DNA of 58,722 nt from Candidatus Omnitrophota bacterium (GTDB lineage: Bacteria; Omnitrophota; Gorgyraeia; Gorgyraeales; Gorgyraeaceae): the NCBI GenBank assembly GCA_003485765.1, contig DNHS01000011.1, forward strand, positions 94,277-152,998. The letters are read 5' to 3'. Shown here one piece after another: positions 25,307-33,670 of this stretch. Every line of letters starts with the position of its first letter. Position 1 is the stretch's first letter. The notes below the pieces were generated by a model. It worked only from the letters and a program-made list of their open reading frames with translations. It did no database searches and had not been told where the DNA came from. Both the position numbers and the translations under genes were made by a program.

Positions 25307-26248
25307 ATGGATAAAATTAAGATAAACCTCGACAAATTAAAGACTTACCCGATATCAAAGAGGAAATGCAAAGTGAGATATGAAGATTTTGCAAAGCCAC
25401 CTTCAAAAGGCGCTAGCTTCTCTGATTTCTACAACTCTCTTCCGAACATATTAATAGGCCCTGACTTTAAATCAGTTGTAGAAGCTATTTGTTCTGGCCG
25501 AAATAAGAAGAAACCTGTTATATTCATGATGGGCGCTCATGTTATTAAATGCGGCTTAAACCCTGTTATTATAGAATTGATGAAAAAGAAAGTAATAACA
25601 GCTATTTCCCTGAATGGCGCAGGGGCCATACATGATTTTGAAATAGCTCTTATAGGCAGGACTTCAGAAGAAGTTCCTGATGCTTTGGAGGATGGAAGTT
25701 TTGGCATGGCAAAGGAGACAGCTTTATATATAAACGGCGCTCTTGAAGAAGCAGTTGAAAAAGATATAGGCGCAGGCCAGGCAATAGCTGAAGTGATAAA
25801 TAATGAAAAGCTTTCTTTCAGAAATCAGAGCCTTTTATATAATGCCCTAAAAGAAAATGTTCTTGCGACTGTGCATATTGCTATAGGGGCTGACATAATA
25901 CATCAGCATCCAAGTTTTGACGCTGGCGCAGCAGGCCAAGCTTCATTAAAGGATTTTCATAGCCTTATAGAAGAAATTGCAATGCTCGGAGATGGAGGGG
26001 TGGTGTTGAATATAGGTTCTTCAGTAATGCTTCCAGAGGTTTTTTTAAAGGCAATAAATGTTGCGAGAAATCTGGGCTATAAGGTAAAGGATTTTACAAC
26101 AGCTAATTTTGATATGATACAGCATTATAGGCCGTATCAAAACGTAGTTACAAGGCCTGTGAAATCAGGCGGAAAAGGTTATAATATTATCGGCCATCAT
26201 GAAATAATGATTCCATTGCTGGCGCAGGCAATTATAGAAAAATTATAG
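25307..26248 (+). CDS. Deoxyhypusine-synthase-like protein of unknown function
   Basis: The 313-aa protein recalls the deoxyhypusine synthase fold: an early nucleotide-binding stretch (PVIFMMGAHVIKCGLNPVI), a glycine-rich SLNGAGAIHDFE where true DHS has a TAGG motif, and a later HQHPSFDAGAAGQA. I see no classic DHS active-site lysine segment, and bacteria lack the eIF5A substrate, so hypusine formation is unlikely. It sits directly before the heptose kinase and Kdo genes, so a role in sugar or envelope metabolism is possible but only inferred. ATG 25307 is chosen because the AAAGGATGG site covers the in-frame ATG at 25295. Confidence 0.55.
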   Translation: MDKIKINLDKLKTYPISKRKCKVRYEDFAKPPSKGASFSDFYNSLPNILIGPDFKSVVEAICSGRNKKKPVIFMMGAHVIKCGLNPVIIELMKKKVITAISLNGAGAIHDFEIALIGRTSEEVPDALEDGSFGMAKETALYINGALEEAVEKDIGAGQAIAEVINNEKLSFRNQSLLYNALKENVLATVHIAIGADIIHQHPSFDAGAAGQASLKDFHSLIEEIAMLGDGGVVLNIGSSVMLPEVFLKAINVARNLGYKVKDFTTANFDMIQHYRPYQNVVTRPVKSGGKGYNIIGHHEIMIPLLAQAIIEKL

Positions 26249-26263
26249 TAGCGCCCAAAGTTC

Positions 26264-26306
26264 AAACAACTTTACAAATTGACATTGTCGAAATGTAAAG
26301 TTGTTT
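26264..26306. repeat. 43-bp nested palindrome, copy 2 (CTTTACA subtype)
   Basis: Perfect 13-base outer arms (AAACAACTTTACA / TGTAAAGTTGTTT) around an inner TTGACA-T-TGTCGAA. Compared with copies 1, 3 and 5, the outer arm has T instead of G and the partner arm has the matching A instead of C, so pairing is preserved. Confidence 0.85.
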
Positions 26307-26316
26307 AGTTAAAGAT

Positions 26317-27300
26317 ATGAAGAATATGAATATAGAGAAATTAAGAAAGATAATACCGAGATTTAGCGATGTAAAAATTCTAGTTATAGGCGATTTAATT
26401 CTGGACGAATTTGTATGGGGCGAGGTTTCCAGGATCTCTCCTGAAGCGCCTGTGCCTGTAGTGTGGGTTAAGTCAGAATCATTTATGCCGGGCGGAGCTG
26501 CAAATGTTGCGCATAATATTGCAATGCTTGGAGCCAGGGTATATATAGCAGGTGTTGCTGGAAATGACGAAAGAGCAGCAATACTTAAAGAAGGCCTTAC
26601 AGAAAAAGGTATAAATGTAGACGGCGTTATTACAGATGATAGCCGGCCTACAACATTAAAAACCAGGGTGGTTGCGCATCATCAGCAGGTAGTGAGGATT
26701 GACAGAGAGAAAATAGATAGTATTTCAGCCAGTGTATTAAGTAAGATTATCGTTTATGTTAAGAATGTAATTGATGAAATGGACGCTATTATAATAGAGG
26801 ATTATGGTAAAGGCGTTATTTCAGCAAGGCTCTTGAAAGAGATTTTAACCATAGCCAAGAAAAAGAAAAAGATTATAACAGTGGACCCGAAGGAAGAGCA
26901 TTTTTCTTATTATAAAGGTGTGACAGCAATAACCCCTAATCATCACGAGGCAGCTCAGGCTATGGGTATGAAGGCCAAGGATAGCCAGAGCATTTTGAAA
27001 ATAGGCAAGGCGCTTCTTAAAAAATTAAATTGCGAAGGCGCGCTTATAACACTGGGAGAAAACGGTATGCAGCTTTTCCAAAAAAACGGGGCCATTACGC
27101 ATATACCTACTGTTGCGCAGGAGGTGTTTGATGTTTCCGGCGCAGGGGACACTGTGATAAGCGCATTTACCATGGCGCTCGCGCTAGGAGTAGATATGAA
27201 AGACGCAGCGTATATTTCAAATATTGCGGCAGGCATTGTGGTTGGCAAGGTTGGAATTGCTGTTATCACGCAGAAAGAATTAATAGAAAGGTTAAAATAG
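26317..27300 (+). CDS. hldA: D-glycero-beta-D-manno-heptose 7-phosphate kinase (HldA / RfaE domain I)
   Basis: Makes heptose 1,7-bisphosphate on the way to ADP-heptose. The 327-aa PfkB-family kinase has GDLILDEFVWGEVSRISPEA (25-44), the GGAANVAHNIAMLG motif (59-72) and DVSGAGDTVISAF with the catalytic base Asp278. It ends after the kinase domain, so the adenylyltransferase domain found in HldE (about 477 aa) is missing and must be a separate gene outside the window, as must gmhA and gmhB. The product feeds the GT9 enzymes upstream. Confidence 0.88.
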   Translation: MKNMNIEKLRKIIPRFSDVKILVIGDLILDEFVWGEVSRISPEAPVPVVWVKSESFMPGGAANVAHNIAMLGARVYIAGVAGNDERAAILKEGLTEKGINVDGVITDDSRPTTLKTRVVAHHQQVVRIDREKIDSISASVLSKIIVYVKNVIDEMDAIIIEDYGKGVISARLLKEILTIAKKKKKIITVDPKEEHFSYYKGVTAITPNHHEAAQAMGMKAKDSQSILKIGKALLKKLNCEGALITLGENGMQLFQKNGAITHIPTVAQEVFDVSGAGDTVISAFTMALALGVDMKDAAYISNIAAGIVVGKVGIAVITQKELIERLK

Positions 27301-27303
27301 TTT

Positions 27304-28047
27304 ATGGATGCCGTTGGTATAATTCCTGCCAGATATGGCTCTACAAGATTTGAAGGAAAATTACTGGCAGACTTCTGCGGCAAACCTGTTATACAGCATA
27401 CCTGGGAAAATGCAAAAAAATCAAATTCAATATCTGATCTTATAATAGCAGCTGATGATAAGCGTATTTATAATGTTGCCAAAGGATTCGGCGCAAATGT
27501 TGTATATACTTCCACTGCGCATAAAAGCGGTTCAGACCGCCTGACTGAAGTGGCTGCCTCAATTGATGCAAAGATTGTTGTAAATATCCAGGCAGACGAG
27601 CCGCTCCTGCACCCTACAATGATAGATGATGTGGCAGGGGCTATCTTAAAGGATAGCGCTCTCGTGATGGCAACACTCTGTCATAAAATAAAAAACGCAG
27701 CAGAAATTCAGGATCCTAATATAGTTAAAGTGGTATTTGACAGATTTGGTTATGCATTATATTTTTCAAGGTCTCCTATCCCATACGAGAGGATGGGGTC
27801 GGATGATAAATTACAGGTTATAGATTATTATAAGCACATAGGTATTTACGCGTACGCAAAGGATTTTCTTTTCACTTTTAAATCGCTTCCGCAGTCGCGC
27901 CTGGAAAAAACAGAAAAATTAGAGCAGCTGCGTGTTCTGGAAAATGGTTACAGGATAAAGGTTATTGAAACAAAGTTTGACACAATAGGTATAGATACGC
28001 CTGAGGATCTGGAAAAGGCGATTGAAATCGTAAAGGGGAAACAATAA
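27304..28047 (+). CDS. kdsB: 3-deoxy-manno-octulosonate cytidylyltransferase
   Basis: Activates Kdo with CTP to CMP-Kdo. At 247 aa it is the family's usual length, with GIIPARYGSTRFEGKLL at the start, the Ser/Arg pair in SGSDRLTE, and NIQADEPLL. The gene starts four bases after hldA and is followed by CTP synthase, the enzyme that makes its co-substrate, with one base between them. No clear Shine-Dalgarno is visible, so it may depend on coupling. Confidence 0.94.
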   Translation: MDAVGIIPARYGSTRFEGKLLADFCGKPVIQHTWENAKKSNSISDLIIAADDKRIYNVAKGFGANVVYTSTAHKSGSDRLTEVAASIDAKIVVNIQADEPLLHPTMIDDVAGAILKDSALVMATLCHKIKNAAEIQDPNIVKVVFDRFGYALYFSRSPIPYERMGSDDKLQVIDYYKHIGIYAYAKDFLFTFKSLPQSRLEKTEKLEQLRVLENGYRIKVIETKFDTIGIDTPEDLEKAIEIVKGKQ

Positions 28048-28048
28048 T

Positions 28049-29656
28049 ATGCCGAAATATATTTTTATAACAGGCGGAGTGGTTTCCAGCCTTGGCAAAG
28101 GTATCACGTCTGCTTCTATCGGAAAACTTCTGGAATCGAAAGGCCTGAAGGTAACAATACAAAAATGCGACCCGTATATAAATGTTGACCCTGGCACAAT
28201 GAACCCGTTTCAGCACGGCGAGGTGTATGTGACTGACGACGGAGCTGAGACAGACCTGGACCTGGGGCATTATGAGAGGTTTATAAATGCCAATATGACT
28301 CAGGAAAATAATATCACCACAGGGAAAATCTATAACTCTGTGATAACAAAAGAACGGCGGGGAGATTATCTGGGAGCAACAGTCCAGGTAGTCCCTCATA
28401 TAACAAACGAGATAATATCGCATATAAAAAAGGTTTCTCAGGGTAAAGATATAGATGTGGTTATATGCGAGATAGGCGGGACAGTCGGCGATATAGAAAG
28501 CCTGCCTTTCTTAGAAGCTATCAGGCAGTTCAGACAGCATCTGGGAAGAGGAAATTCAATAAATATACATCTGACGCTTGTTCCTTATTTAAAAGCGGCA
28601 GAAGAACTAAAGACAAAGCCTACTCAGCACAGTGTTGGAAAGTTAAGGGAAATAGGCATACAACCTGATATATTGGCTTGCAGGACTGAAAAACCGATTT
28701 CAAAAAAGATAAAGGAAAAGATATCTCTTTTCTGTAATGTGGATGAAGATGCTGTAATAGATGTGCCTGATGTTAAGGACATATACGAAATTCCGCTTTT
28801 ATTCCAGGAGCAAGGGCTTGGAAAGATAATATTGAAACTTCTTGATATCAGGTATCAGGAAGGTGATCTCAGTGAATGGCGGGAAAAAGTTGTGAAAAGA
28901 TCCCTGCACCCTTCGAAAAAAGTTTCAATAGCAGTTGTAGGGAAATATATCGAGCTTAATGACGCATATAAGTCTATTTATGAAGCTCTGAAGCATGCAG
29001 GCATTGCAAATGACGCAAAGGTGAACATTAAAAAGATAGACGCAGAAGATATTGGACAAAAAGGCGCAGAAAAGTTCTTAAAAGACGTAAGCGGTATTCT
29101 GGTTCCAGGCGGTTTTGGCAACCGCGGCATAGAAGGTAAGATTGAAGCTATAAGGTTTGCAAGAGAGAAAGGAATCCCATTTTTTGGCATATGCCTTGGG
29201 ATGCAGTGTTCTGTTGTAGAGTTTGCAAGAAATGTATGCGGGCTTAAAAAAGCAAATTCCACTGAATTTGATAAGTCTACGCCGTATCCTGTAATAAGCC
29301 TTCTTGAGGAGCAGAAAAGGGTGAAGGATATGGGCGGCACAATGCGCCTTGGCGCGTATCCATGCAAATTGAAAAAAGGCACATTCAGTTTTGAAGCTTA
29401 TGGAAAAGAAAAGATTTCAGAACGCCACAGGCATAGATATGAGTTTGATACGCATTATAGAAGAAACATGGAAAAAGATGGGCTGATTGTTTCAGGAACG
29501 TCGCCTGATCTGAGGCTCGTGGAGATTATTGAGCTGAAGAATCATCCATGGTTTGTGGCGTGCCAGTTTCATCCTGAATTTAAATCAAAACCAGATGCCT
29601 GTCATCCATTGTTTAGAGATTTTGTAAGAGCAGCGTTAAATCAGGCGCAGGTATAA
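28049..29656 (+). CDS. pyrG: CTP synthase
   Basis: Aminates UTP to CTP with glutamine. The 535-aa protein has the amidoligase domain (GGVVSSLGKGITSASIG near the start, CDPYINVDPGTMNPF, EIGGTVGDIESLPF) and a class I glutamine amidotransferase domain with Cys382 in FFGICLGMQ and the final HPEF. An AAGGGG precedes the start. Its position between kdsB and kdsA ties CTP supply to CMP-Kdo production, an arrangement also known in other Gram-negatives. Confidence 0.96.
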   Translation: MPKYIFITGGVVSSLGKGITSASIGKLLESKGLKVTIQKCDPYINVDPGTMNPFQHGEVYVTDDGAETDLDLGHYERFINANMTQENNITTGKIYNSVITKERRGDYLGATVQVVPHITNEIISHIKKVSQGKDIDVVICEIGGTVGDIESLPFLEAIRQFRQHLGRGNSINIHLTLVPYLKAAEELKTKPTQHSVGKLREIGIQPDILACRTEKPISKKIKEKISLFCNVDEDAVIDVPDVKDIYEIPLLFQEQGLGKIILKLLDIRYQEGDLSEWREKVVKRSLHPSKKVSIAVVGKYIELNDAYKSIYEALKHAGIANDAKVNIKKIDAEDIGQKGAEKFLKDVSGILVPGGFGNRGIEGKIEAIRFAREKGIPFFGICLGMQCSVVEFARNVCGLKKANSTEFDKSTPYPVISLLEEQKRVKDMGGTMRLGAYPCKLKKGTFSFEAYGKEKISERHRHRYEFDTHYRRNMEKDGLIVSGTSPDLRLVEIIELKNHPWFVACQFHPEFKSKPDACHPLFRDFVRAALNQAQV

Positions 29657-29657
29657 T

Positions 29658-30482
29658 ATGACTAAAGAGATAAAAATAAAAAATGTAAAGATAGGCGGAG
29701 GAAACCATATTATTTTGATTGCAGGGCCATGCGTAATTGAAACTGAATCGCATGCAATGCGCCACGCAGGAAATATTAAAAAGATATGCGACAAACTGGG
29801 CGTAGGGTTTATTTTTAAGTCCAGCTATGATAAGGCGAACCGCTCCAGTATAAAATCTTACAGAGGACCTGGCATAGATAAAGGCCTTAAGATATTAGCA
29901 AGAGTTAAAAAAGAGTTCGGTATCCCTATATTGAGCGATGTGCATTGCAGGTCAGAACTGGGCAAAGCAAAAGAGGTCCTGGATATCATGCAGATACCTG
30001 CTTTTTTATGCAGACAGACAGATTTTATCACAGAGGTTGCGAAGACGAAAAGGATTGTGAATATAAAAAAGGGGCAATTCTTATCGCCATGGGATGTTAA
30101 AAATATAATAGATAAGATAGAGGACGCGGGAAATAAAAATATTATTATCACGGAGCGCGGGGTGATGTTTGGGTATAATAATTTGGTAAGTGATTTTCGC
30201 AGTCTCGAAATAATGAAGGAGTTTGGATATCCGATTGTTTATGATGCGACTCACAGCGTGCAGCTACCAGGCGGCAAAGGGTGCGAGTCTGGCGGAGATA
30301 GAAAATTTGTGGCAGCTCTTTCGCGCGCAGCAGCTGCAGTTGGCTGTGACGGCCTATTTTTAGAGGTCCATGAGAACCCTGATAAAGCGCCTTGCGACGG
30401 GCCGAATATGATTACACTTAGTGCGCTTGAAAAATTATTAGAAGATGTAAAGAAAATAGACAAGATTGTGAAAACAACTTGA
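29658..30482 (+). CDS. kdsA: 3-deoxy-8-phosphooctulonate synthase (Kdo8P synthase)
   Basis: Condenses phosphoenolpyruvate with arabinose 5-phosphate to Kdo 8-phosphate. The 274-aa TIM-barrel protein has IAGPCVIETESHAM, FKSSYDKANRSS, a QIPAFLCRQTDF-like strand (MQIPAFLCRQTDFI) and FDATHSVQLPGG-like residues (YDATHSVQLPGG). A cysteine in AGPCVIE is at the position used for metal in metal-dependent Kdo8P synthases. Its last codons (Lys-Thr-Thr-stop) lie at the palindrome 30472-30514, as in rmlB. Confidence 0.95.
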   Translation: MTKEIKIKNVKIGGGNHIILIAGPCVIETESHAMRHAGNIKKICDKLGVGFIFKSSYDKANRSSIKSYRGPGIDKGLKILARVKKEFGIPILSDVHCRSELGKAKEVLDIMQIPAFLCRQTDFITEVAKTKRIVNIKKGQFLSPWDVKNIIDKIEDAGNKNIIITERGVMFGYNNLVSDFRSLEIMKEFGYPIVYDATHSVQLPGGKGCESGGDRKFVAALSRAAAAVGCDGLFLEVHENPDKAPCDGPNMITLSALEKLLEDVKKIDKIVKTT

Positions 30483-30514
30483 CAAATCAACATTGTTGAA
30501 ATGTCAAGTTGTTA
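30472..30514. repeat. 43-bp nested palindrome, copy 3 (CTTGACA subtype)
   Basis: Outer arms AAACAACTTGACA / TGTCAAGTTGTTa (12 of 13 pairs) around TCAACA-T-TGTTGA. The stop codon of kdsA (30480-30482) is inside the left arm. It separates kdsA from kdsD within the same-strand run. Confidence 0.85.
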
Positions 30515-30535
30515 TAAGGCTAAACAAGGATAAAT

Positions 30536-31495
30536 ATGGTACGTAAGCGGGCTAAGCAGGTTTTGAAGATTGAAGCTGACTCTATAATGCAGTTGATTTC
30601 TCATATAGATGCAGATTTTGAGAAAGCAGTGGAAGTAATATATGCCTGCAAGGGTAGAGTTGTTGTCACTGGCATGGGTAAAGCCGGTATAATAGGGCAA
30701 AAGATCTCTGCGACGCTTGCTTCTACAGGTACCCCAAGCCTTTGGCTTCATTCGGCAGAGGCGATACACGGGGATTTAGGCAGAGTTAGGAAAGAAGATG
30801 TAGTTATAGTTATTTCAAATAGCGGGGAAACAGAAGAGGTTGTGAATCTTGTGCCGCAGATAAAAAAGATAGGGTCTGGGTTAATAGCGATCACTGGAAA
30901 TAAAAAGTCCAGCTTGGCAAAAAATAGCGATGCTGTACTGGATGTGTCAATAAAAGAGGAGGCGTGTCCTCTGGGATTGGCTCCCATGGCCAGCACGACC
31001 AGCATGCTCGCGATGGGCGATGCGCTTTGCGCTGCTCTTATGGATAAAAGAAAATTCAAGAAAAGCGATTTTGCATTTCTTCATCCTGGAGGAAGCCTTG
31101 GAAAACAATTATTGCTAAAGGTAGAGGATATAATGCGCAAGGGTTCAGGCAACCCGGTTGTAAAAGAATCCAGAAAAGTAAAAGATGTGCTTCTAGCTAT
31201 AACTGCTTCAAGGGCAGGAAGCGCCACAGTGGTTGATAAAGACGGAAAAGTGAAAGGTATTTTTACAGACGGCGATTTAAGAAGGCATCTCGGGATTGAT
31301 CCTTTGCTTCTTGGAAAAGCAGTAAAGGATGTGATGACAAAATTGCCCAGGACGCTTAAAAAAGGCTGCCTCGCCGTAGAGGCATTGAGGATTTTGCAGG
31401 AGTATAAGATTGACGAAATACCTATAGTTGATGAAAAAGATAAAGCTATAGGGCTAGTGGATGTGCAGGATTTGCTGAAGGCAGGATTAGTATAG
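30536..31495 (+). CDS. kdsD: Arabinose-5-phosphate isomerase
   Basis: Isomerises ribulose 5-phosphate to arabinose 5-phosphate, the Kdo8P synthase substrate. The 319-aa protein has an N-terminal SIS domain (GMGKAGIIGQKISATLASTG, ISNSGETEEV, LGLAPMASTTSMLAMGDALC), the conserved FLHPGGSLGKQLLL, and two CBS repeats (about 205-319). This domain order and length match KdsD/KpsF/GutQ exactly. An AAGGA stands before the ATG. Confidence 0.94.
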   Translation: MVRKRAKQVLKIEADSIMQLISHIDADFEKAVEVIYACKGRVVVTGMGKAGIIGQKISATLASTGTPSLWLHSAEAIHGDLGRVRKEDVVIVISNSGETEEVVNLVPQIKKIGSGLIAITGNKKSSLAKNSDAVLDVSIKEEACPLGLAPMASTTSMLAMGDALCAALMDKRKFKKSDFAFLHPGGSLGKQLLLKVEDIMRKGSGNPVVKESRKVKDVLLAITASRAGSATVVDKDGKVKGIFTDGDLRRHLGIDPLLLGKAVKDVMTKLPRTLKKGCLAVEALRILQEYKIDEIPIVDEKDKAIGLVDVQDLLKAGLV

Positions 31496-31510
31496 TTTAA
31501 AAGTTAAAAA

Positions 31511-32038
31511 ATGACAATAGAAGAAAGAGCTAAGAAGATAAAATTGTTAATTCTAGATGTTGACGGAGTATTGACAGACGGCCGGATCATATATGATAAT
31601 TTTGGGGATGAGATAAAATTTTTTAATGTTTATGATGGGTTTGGTATGACACTTTTATTTCGCGCAGGAATAAAATCAGCGATTATAACTGCTAAAAAGA
31701 CCAATATAGTTAAACGCAGGGCAAAAGATATGCATGTAGCTAAAGTTTATTCAAATTATGAAAAACTTAAAGTATATGAGAAAGTAATAAAAAGATTCAG
31801 AGTAAAAGATGAAGAAACCTGTTTTATAGGAGACGACCTTATAGATCTACCTGTTTTAAAAAGGGTTGGCTTAAGCGCTGCGCCTCCTGAAGCAATAGAA
31901 GAAGTCAAAAATTCCTGCCATTATATTACTAAAAAGAGCGGCGGCAAAGGCGCTGTCCGGGAAGTGATAGAGATTATCTTGAAATCCCAGGATTTATGGT
32001 ATAATTTGACCAGCGAATATGAAGCCCGCCCGAGCTGA
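31511..32038 (+). CDS. kdsC: 3-deoxy-D-manno-octulosonate 8-phosphate phosphatase
   Basis: Removes the phosphate from Kdo 8-phosphate. The 175-aa HAD-superfamily C0-type phosphatase has the nucleophile motif LDVDGVLTDG (Asp16/Asp18), a mid-chain lysine region, and FIGDDLIDLPVL. It completes the Kdo set kdsB-pyrG-kdsA-kdsD-kdsC. The final residues after KSQDLWYN extend slightly beyond the usual end and overlap a promoter-like -10 and a hairpin for the next gene. Confidence 0.93.
   Translation: MTIEERAKKIKLLILDVDGVLTDGRIIYDNFGDEIKFFNVYDGFGMTLLFRAGIKSAIITAKKTNIVKRRAKDMHVAKVYSNYEKLKVYEKVIKRFRVKDEETCFIGDDLIDLPVLKRVGLSAAPPEAIEEVKNSCHYITKKSGGKGAVREVIEIILKSQDLWYNLTSEYEARPS
31979..32005 (+). promoter_or_regulatory. 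Candidate promoter in the end of kdsC
   Basis: TTGAAA (31979-31984) and a perfect TATAAT (32000-32005) lie 15 bases apart, a slightly short spacing. It would drive the kinase/receiver/pilus gene run and give a leader of about 125 bases. Confidence 0.45.
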
Positions 32039-32137
32039 AGCTCTGGGTTCCTTGGGCGAAATACTGAGCGGCTATATTCTATCTGCACCTTGAAGTGTGC
32101 GATTTTGTGGCCGCGAATGTATCAAAAATGAGGCAGA
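32012..32137 (+). promoter_or_regulatory. Possible structured 5' leader of the histidine kinase gene
   Basis: Between kdsC and the kinase gene is a stretch with several strong pairings: a hairpin 32029-32047 (CCCGAGC, TGAA loop, GCTCTGGG with one bulge), an alternative CGCCCGAG/CTTGGGCG (32027-32034 with 32051-32058), GAATAT/ATATTC (32015-32020 with 32074-32079), GCGGC/GCCGC (32068-32072 with 32110-32114) and GCAC/GTGC (32085-32100). Some are mutually exclusive, as in a switching leader. It matches no riboswitch class I could recall. Confidence 0.3.
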
Positions 32138-33670
32138 ATGAGAGATTACGAAAAAGAGATACAAGGCCTTAAAGGCGCGCTTTTAAAGGCAAATGAAGAG
32201 ATTGAGAAGTTATCCAGAATAAAATCTGATTTTATATCCATTATTTCTCATGAGTTAAGGACACCGCTCACATCTATTAAAGAAAGCGTTTCCCTTGTGT
32301 TGGACGGCATAGCAGGGCCTATCAGCGAAGAACAGAAAAAATTTCTTACCATAGCAAAAAATAACATAAACCGTCTGGTAAAGATTATAACAGATATTCT
32401 TGACATCTCCAAGTTGGAAGCAGGCAGGATTGTCATGCATAAAATAAAGCTAAATATAAATGACATTATAAAAAACGTTTATGAGTCTGTAAAAACAGCG
32501 GTTAGAGAGAAGGGTATAGAGTTCAGCCTTTCTCTGGGAGAATCTGTAGAGCTTACATGGCTTGACCCTGATAGAATAGGGCAAGTACTTAAAAATCTTA
32601 TATCAAATGCCATAAAGTTCAATAGAGGTAATGGAAAAATAAAAATATTAAGTTCAAAGGAAGGTATAAACGGCAAGGACTTTATAAAGATTATTGTAGA
32701 GGATAATGGCATTGGCATGCCTCAGGAAGAAATAGAGAATTTGTTTAGGAATTTCAGCCCTTTAGATACAGGCATGACACGTAAACATGGCGGTGCAGGC
32801 CTGGGCCTGGCTATTTCAAAAGGCATAGTAGAGCTTCATGGCGGAGATATATGGGCCATGTCAGAGCCTGATATAGGCAGTAAATTTATTTTCACCATAC
32901 CTATTTATAAAAAACATGAAGAATTTGATTTTTTAATAGAAGAAGCAATGGAAAGGGCAAAGCGTAATGATAATAAAATTGCCATTATTGTTTTTGAGAT
33001 AAAGGAAGTTAAAAAAAGAGCCGAAAACGTTATTGCCGAGATAGAGGATATTATAAAAAAGACAGTCAGAGGGCCGGAAGATAAGATTGTAAGGTGGGAG
33101 AAAGGAGAATGTATTGTAATAATTGCGGCCGCGGACAGGCCAGGCGCAATGGTAATAATAAAAAGGCTCAGAGGCAACATCAAGCTTCCTCTTTCTTTTG
33201 GCATTTCAGTCTATCCTGATGAAGCCATGGATAAAGAGGAGCTCATAAAAAAGGCGCAAGAAGATTTGAATAGCGGCAAAAATTCAATGGCTTCACAAAG
33301 GGTGCTTCTTATAATAGATGACGAAGAAGATTTGGCATCAATGCTTTCTTTCAGGCTTAATAATGTGGGTTTTGACACTATTACAGCCAATAGCGGGGAT
33401 AATGGGATAGAGCTAGCTAAGAAAAATAAGCCAGACCTTATACTCCTGGATCTTATGATGCCAGAGGTAGATGGGTTCGAGGTTTCAAAAAGGCTGAAGC
33501 TAGACTCAGCTACCAAGCATATACCTATAATTGTTTTCTCAGCGCTTGGAAATAAAAATACAAAAGAATCTATAGAAAAACTCGGAGCAGCAGGATTTAT
33601 TGAAAAACCTTTTGAACCCGAACTTTTGATTAGTAAAATAAATGAATTCCTTGGAGGGAAAAATGGATAA
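32138..33670 (+). CDS. Hybrid histidine kinase with degenerate GGDEF-like middle domain and C-terminal receiver
   Basis: A cytoplasmic 510-aa kinase with no membrane segment or recognisable sensor domain beyond a short N-terminal coiled coil (1-28). The phospho-acceptor is His38 in ISHELRTPLTSI. The ATPase boxes follow: NLISNAIKFN, DNGIGM and GGAGLGLAIS, to about residue 263. Residues about 280-385 resemble a GGDEF domain (end LSFGISVYPDEA, then an acidic helix), but the GGDEF hairpin reads EKGECIVII, so it should be inactive. A receiver domain (about 389-508: LLIIDDEEDL, LLDLMMPEVDG, EKPFEPELL) ends the protein. It heads a run of receivers and pilus genes. Confidence 0.85.
   Translation: MRDYEKEIQGLKGALLKANEEIEKLSRIKSDFISIISHELRTPLTSIKESVSLVLDGIAGPISEEQKKFLTIAKNNINRLVKIITDILDISKLEAGRIVMHKIKLNINDIIKNVYESVKTAVREKGIEFSLSLGESVELTWLDPDRIGQVLKNLISNAIKFNRGNGKIKILSSKEGINGKDFIKIIVEDNGIGMPQEEIENLFRNFSPLDTGMTRKHGGAGLGLAISKGIVELHGGDIWAMSEPDIGSKFIFTIPIYKKHEEFDFLIEEAMERAKRNDNKIAIIVFEIKEVKKRAENVIAEIEDIIKKTVRGPEDKIVRWEKGECIVIIAAADRPGAMVIIKRLRGNIKLPLSFGISVYPDEAMDKEELIKKAQEDLNSGKNSMASQRVLLIIDDEEDLASMLSFRLNNVGFDTITANSGDNGIELAKKNKPDLILLDLMMPEVDGFEVSKRLKLDSATKHIPIIVFSALGNKNTKESIEKLGAAGFIEKPFEPELLISKINEFLGGKNG

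Noticed and set aside
28465..28668. Small + strand open frame inside pyrG
   Set aside because: Out of frame within a fully intact CTP synthase gene; no ribosome binding site, and Arg/Lys-rich shadow composition.
32012..32137. A tRNA, SRP RNA or known riboswitch before the kinase gene
   Set aside because: No T-loop or anticodon arm, no SRP GGAAG core, and no match to the TPP, c-di-GMP, cobalamin or SAM consensus cores that I know. Kept only as an unexplained structured leader.
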